A stretch of 64,000 nt of DNA from Streptomyces sp. NBC_01262 (GCF_036226365.1 NZ_CP108462.1:9222501-9286500); one strand, 5' to 3'; counted from the stretch's first letter, positions 52,553 through 61,540 are shown. Numbers and translations: made by a program. The notes: generated by a model not told the origin, from the sequence alone.

Positions 52553-53791
52553 TCAGTTGCCGACGCGGCGGCGCAGGTCCTGGAAGGCGGTGTAGTTGGC
52601 GATGGCCTCGATCCGGCCGGCGGGCGCGTTGCGGACCGCCTCGTCGACGTCGGCGCAGACCCGGAACTGCAGGCCCGCGACCTCCAGCCGGACGGCGAGG
52701 TCCAGCTTGCGGTCGCCGACGACGAAGATCGGGTGCCCGGAGAGCCGGGTGTAGTCCACGTCCCACAGCCAGGAGGTGTCGGTGCCGTCGGCGCCGCGGG
52801 CGTTCACCGACAGCAGGACCGGGGCCGGCGGGCCGTCGATGAGGGAAAAGGTCTCCAGCCAGCCGGCCGGGTTCTTGGCCAGCAGCAGCCGGATGTCGCG
52901 GCCGAGGAAGCTGACCACGTCGTAGCGGCCCGCGACGGCCTGGACGGCGTACATCCGCTCCAGGGCGACCTTGGGCTCGACGCCGAAGGCGGCGGCCGCG
53001 GCGGCCGAGACGGCGGCGTTGGACTTGTTGGCCCGGCCCGGCAGCTGCAGGCGGATCGGCCAGGCGGCGCCGTACGGGTCGATGACGTGGTCGCCGGACA
53101 GCGCCCAGGTGGGGATCGGGCGGCGGAAGCCGCACTCGCCGCAGAACCAGTCCTCGGAGGGGCGTTGCAGGACACCGCCGCAGGACGGGCAGGACCAGGC
53201 GTCGTCCTTCCACTCCTGGCCGGCCGCCACCCACACCACGGTCGGGCAGGAGGAGGCGGCCCAGGTGATCAGCGGGTCGTCGGCGTTGGCGATGACGATC
53301 GCCTCGGTGCCGGCCAGGCCCTCGCGCCACTTCTCCGCGAGCATGCGGGTCTCGGCGGCGCGGTCGAGCTGGTCGCGGGAGAGGTTGAGCAGGGCGATGG
53401 CCTTGGGGTTGACGTCACGGGCCACCCCGGCCAGGTACTTCTCGTCGACCTCGATCACGCCGAAGCGCGCGTCGGAGCCGCCGGCCAGCGCGGAGGTGAT
53501 GCCCGCCGGCATGTTGGCGCCCAGAGCGTTGGAGACGACCGGGCCGGCGGCCCTGAGGGCTTCGGCCAGCAGCCGGGTGGTGGTGGTCTTGCCGTTGGTC
53601 GCCGAGACCAGCACCACGTCGAGGTGGGTGGCGAGCGCGGCAAGCAGGTCCGGGTCGAGTTTGAGGGCCACCCGGCCGCCGATCACCGATCCGCTGCCCC
53701 GCCCCGCCGCGCGCGACACCGCCGCGGCGGCCTTGCCCGCCGTCACGGCCAGCTTGGCCCGCGGCGACAGCGGCTCCGAGTTGCCTGCCAT
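52553..53791 (-). CDS. murT: Lipid II isoglutaminyl synthase, Mur-ligase subunit MurT
   Basis: A 412-residue Mur ligase relative. ATP loop SATNGKTTTTRLL, NLSRDQLDR, and the four-Cys zinc-ribbon insertion CPSCGG...CGECG peculiar to MurT, then the C-terminal DUF1727 region (LLLAKNPAGW). ATG at 53791 chosen; GTG at 53800 is too close to AAGGAGG. Forms the MurT-GatD amidotransferase. Confidence 0.94.
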   Translation of the reverse strand: MAGNSEPLSPRAKLAVTAGKAAAAVSRAAGRGSGSVIGGRVALKLDPDLLAALATHLDVVLVSATNGKTTTTRLLAEALRAAGPVVSNALGANMPAGITSALAGGSDARFGVIEVDEKYLAGVARDVNPKAIALLNLSRDQLDRAAETRMLAEKWREGLAGTEAIVIANADDPLITWAASSCPTVVWVAAGQEWKDDAWSCPSCGGVLQRPSEDWFCGECGFRRPIPTWALSGDHVIDPYGAAWPIRLQLPGRANKSNAAVSAAAAAAFGVEPKVALERMYAVQAVAGRYDVVSFLGRDIRLLLAKNPAGWLETFSLIDGPPAPVLLSVNARGADGTDTSWLWDVDYTRLSGHPIFVVGDRKLDLAVRLEVAGLQFRVCADVDEAVRNAPAGRIEAIANYTAFQDLRRRVGN

Positions 53792-53885
53792 CGTCTCCAC
53801 AACCTCCTTGTGTCCGCCCCCGCGCCTGCCTCGCGAGCCGGTCGCGGATCAGCCTATCGACTCCGTGTGCCTGGCCAGAAACCCG

Positions 53886-53929
53886 CCCGGCCGCCGGACG
53901 GGCTCGGATGAGCCCGCCTGGCGGCCGGG
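53886..53929 (-). terminator. Two-part hairpin terminator of the amtB operon
   Basis: Outer stem CCCGGCCGCC/GGCGGCCGGG (53886-53895 with 53920-53929) and inner stem GGGCTC/GAGCCC (53900-53905 with 53910-53915) around loop GGAT, 19 bp past the amtB stop. Confidence 0.85.
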
Positions 53930-53947
53930 ACGGAGGCCGGACCGGGA

Positions 53948-55279
53948 TCATGCCCCGGCCGGTTCGCCCTTACCGGCCGGAACCAGGGCCGCGGCCGGGA
54001 CGGGGGCCGGGCGGGCGGCGGCGCCGCTCGTGCCGCCCAGCAGGTCGTACGCGCTCTCCGCGTGCAGGTGGACGTCGACGCCCTCCTCCTCGGCCTCCGG
54101 GGTGACCCGCAGGCCGATGACCTTGTCCAGGACCTTGGCGATGAGCCAGGTGACCACGAAGGAGTAGACGAGGACCGAGAGGGCTCCGACGGCCTGCTGG
54201 CCGAGCAGTTTCAGGCCGCCGCCGTAGAGCAGCCCGTCGCGTCCGCTGGGGGCGTCGGCCGTGCCGAGGATGCCGACGAGCAGTGTGCCGGCCAGGCCGC
54301 CGACCAGGTGGACGCCGACGACGTCGAGGGAGTCGTCGAAACCGAACCGGTACTTCAGGCCGACGGCCAGCGCGCACAGCGCCCCGCCGATCGCGCCGGT
54401 GGCCAGTGCGCCGAGCGGGGTGACCGCGCCGCAGGACGGGGTGATGGCGACCAGGCCGGCGATGGCGCCGGAGGCTCCGCCGAGGCTGGTGGCGTGGCCG
54501 TCGCGGAGCTTTTCCACCAGCAGCCAGGCGAGCATCGCGGAGCAGGTGGCGGCGAAGGTGTTGAGCACCACGACGGAGGCGGCGTTCCCGGCGGCCAGCG
54601 CCGATCCGCCGTTGAAGCCGAACCACCCGAACCACAGGATGCCCGCGCCCAGCATCACGAACGGCAGGTTGTGCGGGCGGGTCGTGCGGCCCGGCCAGCC
54701 GGCCCTTTTGCCCAGGACGAGGACCATCGCCAGGGCGGCGGCTCCGGAGTTGATGTGCACGGCGGTGCCGCCCGCGTAGTCGACCGCGCCGAGCTTGTTG
54801 ACGATCCAGCCGCCGGTCACGCCCTTGCCGTCGAAGGCGAAGACCCAGTGCGCCACGGGCAGATAGACCAGGGTCACCCACACACCGGTGAAGACCATCC
54901 ACGCGCCGAACTTGATCCGGTCCGAGATCGCGCCGCAGATCAGCGCGGCGGTCAGGGCGGCGAAGAGCGCCTGGAACGCGGCGAAGACGGACGCCGGGAT
55001 CACGGCCTTCGGGTCGTCGGCGATCACGCCCTTCATGCCGAAGTACTCGCCCACGTTGCCCAGCAGCCCGGCGCCGCCGATGGAGTCGCCGAAGGAGGCC
55101 GAGTAGCCGTAGACGATCCAGATGCAGCCGACGAGGGCGACCGCGCCGAACACCATCATCGTCATGTTGAGCACGCTCTTGGAGGAGACCATGCCCCCGT
55201 AGAACAGCGCCAGCCCCGGCACCATCAGGCAGACGAGTGCGGTGCTGGCCAGCAGCCAGGCGGTACTTCCGGTGTCCAT
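53948..55279 (-). CDS. amtB: Ammonium/methylammonium transporter (Amt)
   Basis: A 443-residue, 11-helix Amt channel. GSTAWLLASTALVCLMVPGL, DYAGGTAVHINSGAAALAMV (with the twin-His-type His) and GVHLVGGLAGTLLVGIL are hallmarks. The common glnK and glnD partners do not follow; instead it is last in the amine operon, so methylammonium may be its real cargo. ATG at 55279. A 27-bp element also found upstream of the first operon gene lies 30 bp upstream, so it may have its own promoter. Confidence 0.94.
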   Translation of the reverse strand: MDTGSTAWLLASTALVCLMVPGLALFYGGMVSSKSVLNMTMMVFGAVALVGCIWIVYGYSASFGDSIGGAGLLGNVGEYFGMKGVIADDPKAVIPASVFAAFQALFAALTAALICGAISDRIKFGAWMVFTGVWVTLVYLPVAHWVFAFDGKGVTGGWIVNKLGAVDYAGGTAVHINSGAAALAMVLVLGKRAGWPGRTTRPHNLPFVMLGAGILWFGWFGFNGGSALAAGNAASVVVLNTFAATCSAMLAWLLVEKLRDGHATSLGGASGAIAGLVAITPSCGAVTPLGALATGAIGGALCALAVGLKYRFGFDDSLDVVGVHLVGGLAGTLLVGILGTADAPSGRDGLLYGGGLKLLGQQAVGALSVLVYSFVVTWLIAKVLDKVIGLRVTPEAEEEGVDVHLHAESAYDLLGGTSGAAARPAPVPAAALVPAGKGEPAGA

Positions 55280-55308
55280 GGGCTCTCCGTACGGATGGGT
55301 CCAATGAA

Positions 55309-55335
55309 ATGAATCAACGTTTCATGTGAGTAGAC
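55309..55335 (-). promoter_or_regulatory. Shared 27-bp element upstream of amtB
   Basis: 23 of 27 bases match 61425-61451. On the minus strand it reads TCTAC-n6-GAAAC-n6-TCATT, with the 11-bp spacing of GlnR half-sites. ATGAAA/TTTCAT (55304-55309 and 55320-55325) add a dyad. Either GlnR or the operon's XRE-cupin protein may bind. Confidence 0.65.
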
Positions 55336-55394
55336 CCAATGCGCGTTACGAGACCACTGCGCGGCGGGTTAAACGCCGGTTTCCGGACAGGGGT

Positions 55395-55994
55395 TCAGTG
55401 TTGCGGGCTGTCGCCGAAGGCCGTGACGGCCAGAAAACGGATCGGCAGGGCGAGCAGTTTCTCCGGCCCGTGCGGGGCCTCGCCGTCGAACTGCAGGGCG
55501 TCGCCGGCGCGCATGGTGTAGCTGGACTTGCCGTGGCCGTAGACCATGACGCCCTCCAGCATGTAGATCAGCTCGGTGCCGGCGTGCTGGAAGAGCGGGA
55601 AGACCTCGCTGGACTCGGTGAGGGTGACCAGCAGCGGTTCCATCCGCTTGTGGCTGCCGCGCAGAGCTCCGAGCTGCGCGTACTCATGGCCGACGCGCGT
55701 GCCGCGCCGTACGATCCGCGCGCCGTGCCCGGCGGGCACGAAGACCGCCTCGCGCTCGTCGTCCATGCCCCGGAAGAGCGCCGTCACCGGCACGTCGAGG
55801 CCGCGCGCGAGACGGGACAGGGTGGTCAGGCTGCATGCCGTCTGAGCGTTCTCGATCTTGGAGAGCATCGCCTTGGAGATGCCCACCCGCTGGGCCATCT
55901 CCCCGATCGACAGCCCCGCCGCCTGGCGGTACTCGCGGGTCCTGACCGCGATGATCCGCTCAAGGGCCTTGTCGTCGTCCTCCGAGTGCTCCAC
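55395..55994 (-). CDS. XRE-cupin transcriptional regulator
   Basis: A 199-residue regulator: HTH_3 (YRQAAGLSIGEMAQRVGISK, then LSKIENAQTACSLTTLSRLA) fused to a C-terminal cupin (about 120-190, FQHAGTELIYMLEGVMVYG and GDALQFDGEAPHGPEKL). Family members include PuuR and amine-catabolism regulators. ATG at 55994, nine bp after the FAD-oxidase stop, so it is co-transcribed with the genes it presumably controls. Confidence 0.92.
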   Translation of the reverse strand: MEHSEDDDKALERIIAVRTREYRQAAGLSIGEMAQRVGISKAMLSKIENAQTACSLTTLSRLARGLDVPVTALFRGMDDEREAVFVPAGHGARIVRRGTRVGHEYAQLGALRGSHKRMEPLLVTLTESSEVFPLFQHAGTELIYMLEGVMVYGHGKSSYTMRAGDALQFDGEAPHGPEKLLALPIRFLAVTAFGDSPQH

Positions 55995-56003
55995 CGGCGC
56001 ATC

Positions 56004-57086
56004 CTAGCCGGGCAGCGCGAACCGGGGATGGGCCGCCGCCCGCCCCGTGGCCAGGTCGGCGGCCATCGCCCCGATCAGCGGGGCGAACTTGGCGCCGTGC
56101 CCGGAACACGGCGAGGCGATCACCAGCGGACCCCGGCGGTCCAGCACGAAGTCCTCGTCGGGCGTGGTTGTGTAGAGACAGCTCGCCTCGGCGACCGGCT
56201 CGGGATCCAGCCCGGGCAGCCGGTCCCGTACGAAGCCGCTGACGCGCCGGCGGGAGGCGGGATCGGGGACGCCCGTACGGGTGCGGGCGGTGGTGGGGGC
56301 GCCGTTGTCGTGCTCGGCGACCTTCATGGCGGGCGCGGGCCCGCCGTCGCTTCCGGAAGGGAGCCCGAAGACCTGCATATGGTCCTTGGACACCAGGATC
56401 GGCCATGACGCCCGCTCGTCACGCTGCCGGAAGTGGAAGACCTGCTGCTGCGTGACGCGCAGGGGCGGCAGGGCGACGGGCAGGCCCAGTTCGGGAAGCC
56501 AGGCCCCGGCGGCGATGACAACGGCCTGCGCATGCAGCTCACCGCCGTCGTCGGTGCGCAGCACGGCCTTCGCGTCCCCCTGCACTTCGATACCCGTCAT
56601 GCGCACGCCGGTTACGACCCGGGCGCCGAGCTCGGCCGCGCGGCGTGCGCATGCGGCCACTGTGGCGTCCGCGTCCACCACACCCGCCTCCGGGTGGAAC
56701 AGCGCCGGCCCGTCGAAGCGGATCTGCGGCCACCGCTCGGCGGCGGCCGGTGCGGTGAGCAGCTCGTGCGGCACCCCCGCCGCCCCCATCCTGGCCGCCA
56801 GCCCCTCCGGGTCACGGCCCGCCCCCAGGTCCAGCCCGCCCGTCGTGCGCAGCAGGGCAGCCCCGCAGTCCTCCTCCAGCTCACGCCAGCCCTCGCTGGC
56901 CCGGCCCGTCAGCTCCACGTAGAACGGATCGGCGTACGCTCTGCGGTAGATGCGCGAGCTGCCGTGCGAACTGCCGTTGCGGTGGCCGATTCCGTACGCC
57001 TCGACCAGCGTCACCTCATGCCCGCCCTGGGCGAGCCGCCACGCCGTGGCCGCGCCCGTCAGCCCGGCGCCGACGACCACGATCAC
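56004..57086 (-). CDS. FAD-dependent amine oxidase, monomeric sarcosine oxidase-like
   Basis: A 360-residue DAO-family flavoenzyme. FAD motif VVGAGLTGAATAWRLAQGG, NGSSHGSSRIYR near the re face, and CLYTTTPDEDFVLD, which holds the Cys that binds FAD covalently in monomeric sarcosine/N-methyltryptophan oxidases. GTG at 57086 overlaps the upstream stop (GTGA). It would oxidise an N-methyl amino acid; N-methylglutamate is the obvious candidate in this operon. Confidence 0.9.
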   Translation of the reverse strand: MIVVVGAGLTGAATAWRLAQGGHEVTLVEAYGIGHRNGSSHGSSRIYRRAYADPFYVELTGRASEGWRELEEDCGAALLRTTGGLDLGAGRDPEGLAARMGAAGVPHELLTAPAAAERWPQIRFDGPALFHPEAGVVDADATVAACARRAAELGARVVTGVRMTGIEVQGDAKAVLRTDDGGELHAQAVVIAAGAWLPELGLPVALPPLRVTQQQVFHFRQRDERASWPILVSKDHMQVFGLPSGSDGGPAPAMKVAEHDNGAPTTARTRTGVPDPASRRRVSGFVRDRLPGLDPEPVAEASCLYTTTPDEDFVLDRRGPLVIASPCSGHGAKFAPLIGAMAADLATGRAAAHPRFALPG

Positions 57087-58429
57087 AGACCGCTGCCCGT
57101 CATTCCGGGGATCCAGTTCGTACCCGCCAGCGGGACCCGGGCCATGGCGGCGGACTCGATGGTGAGCGCCACCAGGTCCTCCGGCTCCAGGTGGTGCAGA
57201 TGCGCCTTGCCGCACGCGCGGGCCAGGGCCTGCGCCTCCATCGTCATCACGCGCAGGAAGTTCGCGATCCGGCGGCCCCCCTCGACCGGGTCCAGACGGG
57301 CGGCCAGCTCCTCGTCCTGCGTGGAGATGCCCGCCGGGTCCCGGCCGTCCTGGTAGTCGTCGTAGAAGCCCGCCGCCGAGCCCAGCTCGCGGTACTGCGC
57401 GTCATACCGGGGGTGGTTGTCGCCCAGCGCGATCAGCGCGGCCGTGCCGATGGCCACCGCGTCCGCCCCGAGCGCCAGCGCCTTGGCCATGTCGGCGCCG
57501 CCCCGTATCCCGCCGGACACGATGAGCTGCACCTCGCGGTGCACGCCGAGCTCCTGCAGCGCCTGCACGGCCTGGGGGAGGGCCGCCAGGGTCGGTATCC
57601 CGACATGCTCGATGAACACGTCCTGGGTCGCGGCCGTCCCGCCCTGCATGCCGTCGACCACGACGACATCCGCCCCCGCGTGCACGGCGAGCTTCACGTC
57701 GTAATAGGTGCGCGTGGCGCCGACCTTGACGTACACCGGCTTCTCCCAGTCGGTGATCTCGCGCAGCTCACGGATCTTGATCGCCAGGTCGTCCGGCCCC
57801 GTCCAGTCCGGATGCCGGCAGGCGCTGCGCTGGTCGATCCCCACGGGCAGCGTGCGCATGCCCGCCACCCGCTCGGTGATCTTCTGCCCCAGCAGCATCC
57901 CCCCGCCGCCCGGCTTGGCGCCCTGGCCGAGGACGACCTCGATCGCGTCCGCCGCCCGCAGATCGTCAGGGTTCATGCCGTAGCGCGACGGCAGGTACTG
58001 GTACACCAGATGCTTGGAGTGGCCGCGCTCCTCCCGCGTCATCCCGCCGTCGCCCGTCGTCGTGGAGGTGCCGGCCTCGCTCGCGCCACGCCCCAGCGCC
58101 TCCTTCGCCTGCGCGGACAGCGCGCCGAAGCTCATGCCCGCGATCGTGACGGGGATGTCCAGGCGAAGCGGGTGCTTGGCGTTGCGCGCGCCCAGGACCA
58201 CGTCGGTGTCGCAGCGCTCGCGGTATCCCTCCAGCGGATAGCGGGACATGCTCGCGCCGAGGAGCAGCAGATCGTCGAAGTGCGGAAGCCTGCGCTTGGC
58301 GCCCCAGCCCCGGATGTCGTAGACCCCGGTGGCGGCGGCCCGCTGGATGGCGTGGATGGTGGCGCGGTCGAACGTCGCGGACTCGCGCAGGCCGTTGCCG
58401 GGGTGGGCGGACTGGTGGTCGTCGTTCAT
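57083..58429 (-). CDS. FMN-binding glutamate synthase domain protein (MgsC/GlxD-like)
   Basis: A 448-residue TIM-barrel protein: GMSFGALSAQAKEALGRGA, GDGGMTREERGHSKHLVYQY, GMQGGTAATQDVFIEHVGIP and SGGIRGGADMAKALALGADA. Only scattered Cys are visible, so the 3Fe-4S cluster of canonical GltB is missing. With the GATase-like and GXGXG proteins it makes a split glutamate-synthase-like complex. ATG at 58429 chosen, with AGGA upstream. Confidence 0.93.
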   Translation of the reverse strand: MNDDHQSAHPGNGLRESATFDRATIHAIQRAAATGVYDIRGWGAKRRLPHFDDLLLLGASMSRYPLEGYRERCDTDVVLGARNAKHPLRLDIPVTIAGMSFGALSAQAKEALGRGASEAGTSTTTGDGGMTREERGHSKHLVYQYLPSRYGMNPDDLRAADAIEVVLGQGAKPGGGGMLLGQKITERVAGMRTLPVGIDQRSACRHPDWTGPDDLAIKIRELREITDWEKPVYVKVGATRTYYDVKLAVHAGADVVVVDGMQGGTAATQDVFIEHVGIPTLAALPQAVQALQELGVHREVQLIVSGGIRGGADMAKALALGADAVAIGTAALIALGDNHPRYDAQYRELGSAAGFYDDYQDGRDPAGISTQDEELAARLDPVEGGRRIANFLRVMTMEAQALARACGKAHLHHLEPEDLVALTIESAAMARVPLAGTNWIPGMTGSGL

Positions 58430-58453
58430 GGGTCGGTCCTCCGAGGTCACGGG

Positions 58454-59158
58454 TCAGTACGCGTTGTCCGCCTGGAAGTGGTACAGCCGCCGCGCCGACC
58501 CGTAACGGCGGAAGGAAGCCGGGTCCGCGTCCACGCCGGCGGCGGCCAACAGCCCGGTCAGCTCCGCCAGATGCTCATCGCGCACCGGCTTCTCGACGCA
58601 GTCCGCGCCCAGCGACTTCACCCGCCCCCGTACGTAGATCCGGGCCTCGTACAGCGAATCCCCGAGCGCGTCGCCCGCGTCGCCGCAGACGACGAGGCGA
58701 CCCGCCTGCCCCATGAAGGCGCTCATGTGGCCGACGCTGCCGCCGACGACGATGTCGACGCCCTTCATGGAGATACCGCAGCGGGCGGCGGCGTCGCCCT
58801 CGATGACCAGCAGCCCGCCGTGCGCGGTGGCGCCCGCCGACTGCGAGGCGTTGCCGCGCACGCGCACCGAGCCGGACATCATGTTCTCCGCGACGCCGAC
58901 ACCCGCGTTCCCGTGCACCGTCACGGCCGCGAGCTGGTTCATCCCGGCGCAGTAGTAGCCGACATGTCCCTCGACGGCGACGGTCAGCTCCTCGTTCAGT
59001 CCGCAGGCCACGCTGTGCGCGCCGCGCGGATTGAGTACGCGCCAGTGCGCGGCGCGCTTGGCGACGCCGGGGGTGTGGAGGGCCTGGTTGAGATCCCGGA
59101 CCGAGGCGGCGGCCAGGTCGTGCACCTCGGTGGGGACCGCGCCGGTCAGCGCTTCCAT
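58454..59158 (-). CDS. GXGXG-motif protein (MgsB/GlxC-like)
   Basis: A 234-residue right-handed beta-helix protein equal to the C-terminal domain of GltB: GHVGYYCAGMNQLAAVTVHG, GNAGVGVAENMMSGSVRVRG, GDAGDALGDSLYEARIYVRG. ATG at 59158 lies inside the end of the amidotransferase gene (13-base overlap). Confidence 0.92.
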   Translation of the reverse strand: MEALTGAVPTEVHDLAAASVRDLNQALHTPGVAKRAAHWRVLNPRGAHSVACGLNEELTVAVEGHVGYYCAGMNQLAAVTVHGNAGVGVAENMMSGSVRVRGNASQSAGATAHGGLLVIEGDAAARCGISMKGVDIVVGGSVGHMSAFMGQAGRLVVCGDAGDALGDSLYEARIYVRGRVKSLGADCVEKPVRDEHLAELTGLLAAAGVDADPASFRRYGSARRLYHFQADNAY

Positions 59159-60021
59159 ACGTAGACCTCTTCCGGCTCGGGTTCGAAGATGCGGGCGTCC
59201 TCGATGCCGGGGAGGACGTCCAGGGCGCGGTATTCCGAGGCCATCGCCACCCACTGCGGGGTCTCGGCGACGAGCGCGGGCTTGCAGGCGATGGCGTCGC
59301 GGACGACGGCGAAGGAGTCGCCGGTGGCGACGAGGAGGGTGTAGAAGCCGTCGAAGCGCTCGCAGAGCAGCCGCAGCGCCTTGTCCAGGTCGGTACCGGC
59401 GGCGAGTTCGTGGGCGACGAAGCGGGCGCCGACCTCGGAGTCGTTCTCGCTGTCGAAGCGCACGCCCCGCGCGCGCAGCTCACGGCGGATGGTGGCGTGG
59501 TTGGCGAACGAGCCGTTGTGCACCAGGCACTGGTCCGGCCCGACGGAGAAGGGGTGCGCGCCGGCCGGGGTCACGGCGGACTCGGTGGCCATCCGGGTGT
59601 GGCCGACCCCCTGCCAGCCCTGGACTCCGGCGAGCCCGAAGGCGCCGGCCAGCGCGTCGGGGTGCCCGGTGCCCTTCAGGACGGCCACGTCCTGTCCGGA
59701 GCCGATGACGGTGGCGTGCGGCAGGGCGGTGGCGATGGCGGCGAGCAGCGCCTCCGGCGGGGCGGCGGCGTGCACGACGGTGGTGGCGTCGGCGGCGATG
59801 GCCACGGCGTCCGGGAGCGCGGCCCGGACCTCGTCCGGCGTGGTGCCCAGCAGTGACACCGTGGACCGGCCGGGCGGGCTCAGCCGGGGGTCTCCGTAGA
59901 CCGCGACGCCCGCGGAGTCCGGGCCGCGCTCGACGACCTGGCCCAGCATGGCGGTGAGCAGCTCACCGAGCCGGGGATGGAGCGAGGGCTCGCGCAGATG
60001 GAGCCCGACGATTCCGCACAT
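59146..60021 (-). CDS. Class II glutamine amidotransferase-like protein (MgsA/GlxB-like)
   Basis: A 291-residue Ntn-type domain with N-terminal nucleophile Cys2 (MCGIVGLHL), VGHTRMATESAVTP, HNGSFANHATIRRELRARG and SENDSEVGARF. ATG at 60021 behind GAGGAGAG. Equivalent to the glutaminase domain of GltB encoded separately. Confidence 0.93.
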   Translation of the reverse strand: MCGIVGLHLREPSLHPRLGELLTAMLGQVVERGPDSAGVAVYGDPRLSPPGRSTVSLLGTTPDEVRAALPDAVAIAADATTVVHAAAPPEALLAAIATALPHATVIGSGQDVAVLKGTGHPDALAGAFGLAGVQGWQGVGHTRMATESAVTPAGAHPFSVGPDQCLVHNGSFANHATIRRELRARGVRFDSENDSEVGARFVAHELAAGTDLDKALRLLCERFDGFYTLLVATGDSFAVVRDAIACKPALVAETPQWVAMASEYRALDVLPGIEDARIFEPEPEEVYVWKR

Positions 60022-60041
60022 GCGGCTCTCCTCACAGGTGA

Positions 60042-61382
60042 TCAGAAGGCGGTCAGGTAGCGGTCCAGCTCCCACTGGCCGACCGTGCCGTGCCATTCGA
60101 AGAACTCCTCGCGCTTGATCTCCCCGAAGTACCGGCTCACGCCCGCTCCCGCCGCGTCCAGGGCGGCGCTCACCACCGCGTCGGCCGCCAGTTCCTCCAC
60201 CGCGTGCAGCAGCGTCGGGGGCAGCTCCGGCCGCGCCGCGATGGCCGCCGCGTCGCCGGGAGCGCCGGGGTCGAGGCCGCGCTCGATGCCGTCGAGCCCG
60301 GCGGTCAGGGCCGCGGCCGCCGCGAGGTAGGGGTTGGCAGAGCCGTCGCCGCCGCGCAGCTCGACGCGGTTGCCGTCGGGGACGCGTACGAAGTGCGTAC
60401 GGTCGTTGCCGCCGTAACCGGCCCTGCGCGGGGACCAGGTGGCGCCGGAGCGGGTGGAGACGGCGCCGGTGCGCTTGTAGGAGTTGACGGTCGGCGCGAT
60501 GACGGCCTGCAGCGCGCGGGCGTGGTCGAGCAGCCCGCCGATGAAGGAGTAGGCGAGCGGTGACAGGCCGAGCCCGCGCGGGTCGGCGGCGTCGGGGAAG
60601 GCGGGCTCGGCGCCGCGCCAGAGCGACAGGTGCATGTGCATGCCGGTGCCGGTGCGGTCGGTGAAGGGCTTGGGCATGAAGGTGGCGGTCATGCCGCGCT
60701 CCTCGGCCAGCATGGAGACCAGGTAGCGCATGGTGATGACGCGGTCGGCGGTGGTGAGCGCGTCGGCGTACGCGAAGTTCTGCTCGAACTGGCCGTTGCC
60801 GTCCTCGTGGTCGTTGGCGTAGTTGCCCCAGCCGAGAGCGTTCATGGCCTTGGAGACGGCCGTGAGGTGGTCGTACATCCGGGTCAGGCCGCGCGCGTCG
60901 TAGCAGGGCTGGGCGGCGGTGTCGCGGGTGTCGGCGACCGAGAGCCTGCCGTGTTCGTCGCGGTTGACCAGGAAGTACTCGATCTCCGCGCCGACGGCGA
61001 GCGACAGCCCGAGCGCCCGCGCCCGTTCCAGCGCGGCGCGCAGGATGACGCGGGGCGCGTACGGCCAGGGCTTGCCGTTGACGTGCGGATCGCAGTGCAC
61101 GAGGGCCAGGCCCTGGCGCACGAAGGGCAGCGGGGTGTAGGAGGAGACATCGGGCAGAGCCACCACGTCCGGGTCGCTGGGCTGCTGGCCGAGCGCACCG
61201 GCCGCGTAGCCCGCGAACCCGACGCCCTCGTCCCGCAGTTCGCCGATCGCCTCGACGGGCACCAGCTTGGCGCACGGCTTGCCGTTGAGGTCGACGAAGA
61301 CCGCGAGCACGAACTCCACGCCGTCGGCGCGGGCCAGCTCGGCGAGGTCGGGCGGGCCGGGTGCGGATCCGTCGGTCGTCAT
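60042..61382 (-). CDS. Glutamine synthetase-like ligase (type III/GlnT, probable gamma-glutamylmethylamide synthetase)
   Basis: A 446-residue GS-fold enzyme: VGAEIEYFLVNRDE (metal Glu), GQFEQNF, GTGMHMHLSL, NSYKRTG and RVELRGGDGSANPYLA. It lacks the adenylylation Tyr loop of GlnA. Together with the three glutamate-synthase-like genes and an N-methyl amino acid oxidase it matches gmaS. First gene of the seven-gene operon; ATG at 61382. Ethanolamine or polyamine ligase activity is the main alternative. Confidence 0.88.
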   Translation of the reverse strand: MTTDGSAPGPPDLAELARADGVEFVLAVFVDLNGKPCAKLVPVEAIGELRDEGVGFAGYAAGALGQQPSDPDVVALPDVSSYTPLPFVRQGLALVHCDPHVNGKPWPYAPRVILRAALERARALGLSLAVGAEIEYFLVNRDEHGRLSVADTRDTAAQPCYDARGLTRMYDHLTAVSKAMNALGWGNYANDHEDGNGQFEQNFAYADALTTADRVITMRYLVSMLAEERGMTATFMPKPFTDRTGTGMHMHLSLWRGAEPAFPDAADPRGLGLSPLAYSFIGGLLDHARALQAVIAPTVNSYKRTGAVSTRSGATWSPRRAGYGGNDRTHFVRVPDGNRVELRGGDGSANPYLAAAAALTAGLDGIERGLDPGAPGDAAAIAARPELPPTLLHAVEELAADAVVSAALDAAGAGVSRYFGEIKREEFFEWHGTVGQWELDRYLTAF

Positions 61383-61424
61383 GGGGCTCTCTCCTCAGCC
61401 GTTCGCCGGAGTGCGTCTACTGTG

Positions 61425-61451
61425 ATGAATCACCGTTGCCTATGAGTAGAC
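61425..61451 (-). promoter_or_regulatory. Shared 27-bp element upstream of the glutamine-synthetase-like gene
   Basis: On the minus strand TCTAC-n6-GCAAC-n6-TCATC; 23 of 27 bases match the amtB element. It lies 43 bp upstream of the operon start. GlnR-like spacing; see 55309-55335. Confidence 0.65.
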
Positions 61452-61540
61452 GGCTCCGGCGTTACGGCTGGATTTCCCGCCGGGAAGCACTCCGTAACCC
61501 ATGCCTCTGACCCGCGGGCCTGCCCCGTACGCTGACCCCC

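Noticed and set aside
53800-55394. Classical amtB-glnK-glnD nitrogen operon
   Set aside because: No PII (glnK) or uridylyltransferase gene follows amtB; it is last in the amine operon and is followed by a terminator.
59146-61275. A single 709-codon minus frame that seems to fuse the GS-like and amidotransferase genes
   Set aside because: Its first part is an Arg/Pro/Ala-rich wrong-frame reading of the GS-like gene. The amidotransferase has its own MCGIVG start, and Ntn enzymes need Cys at position 2.
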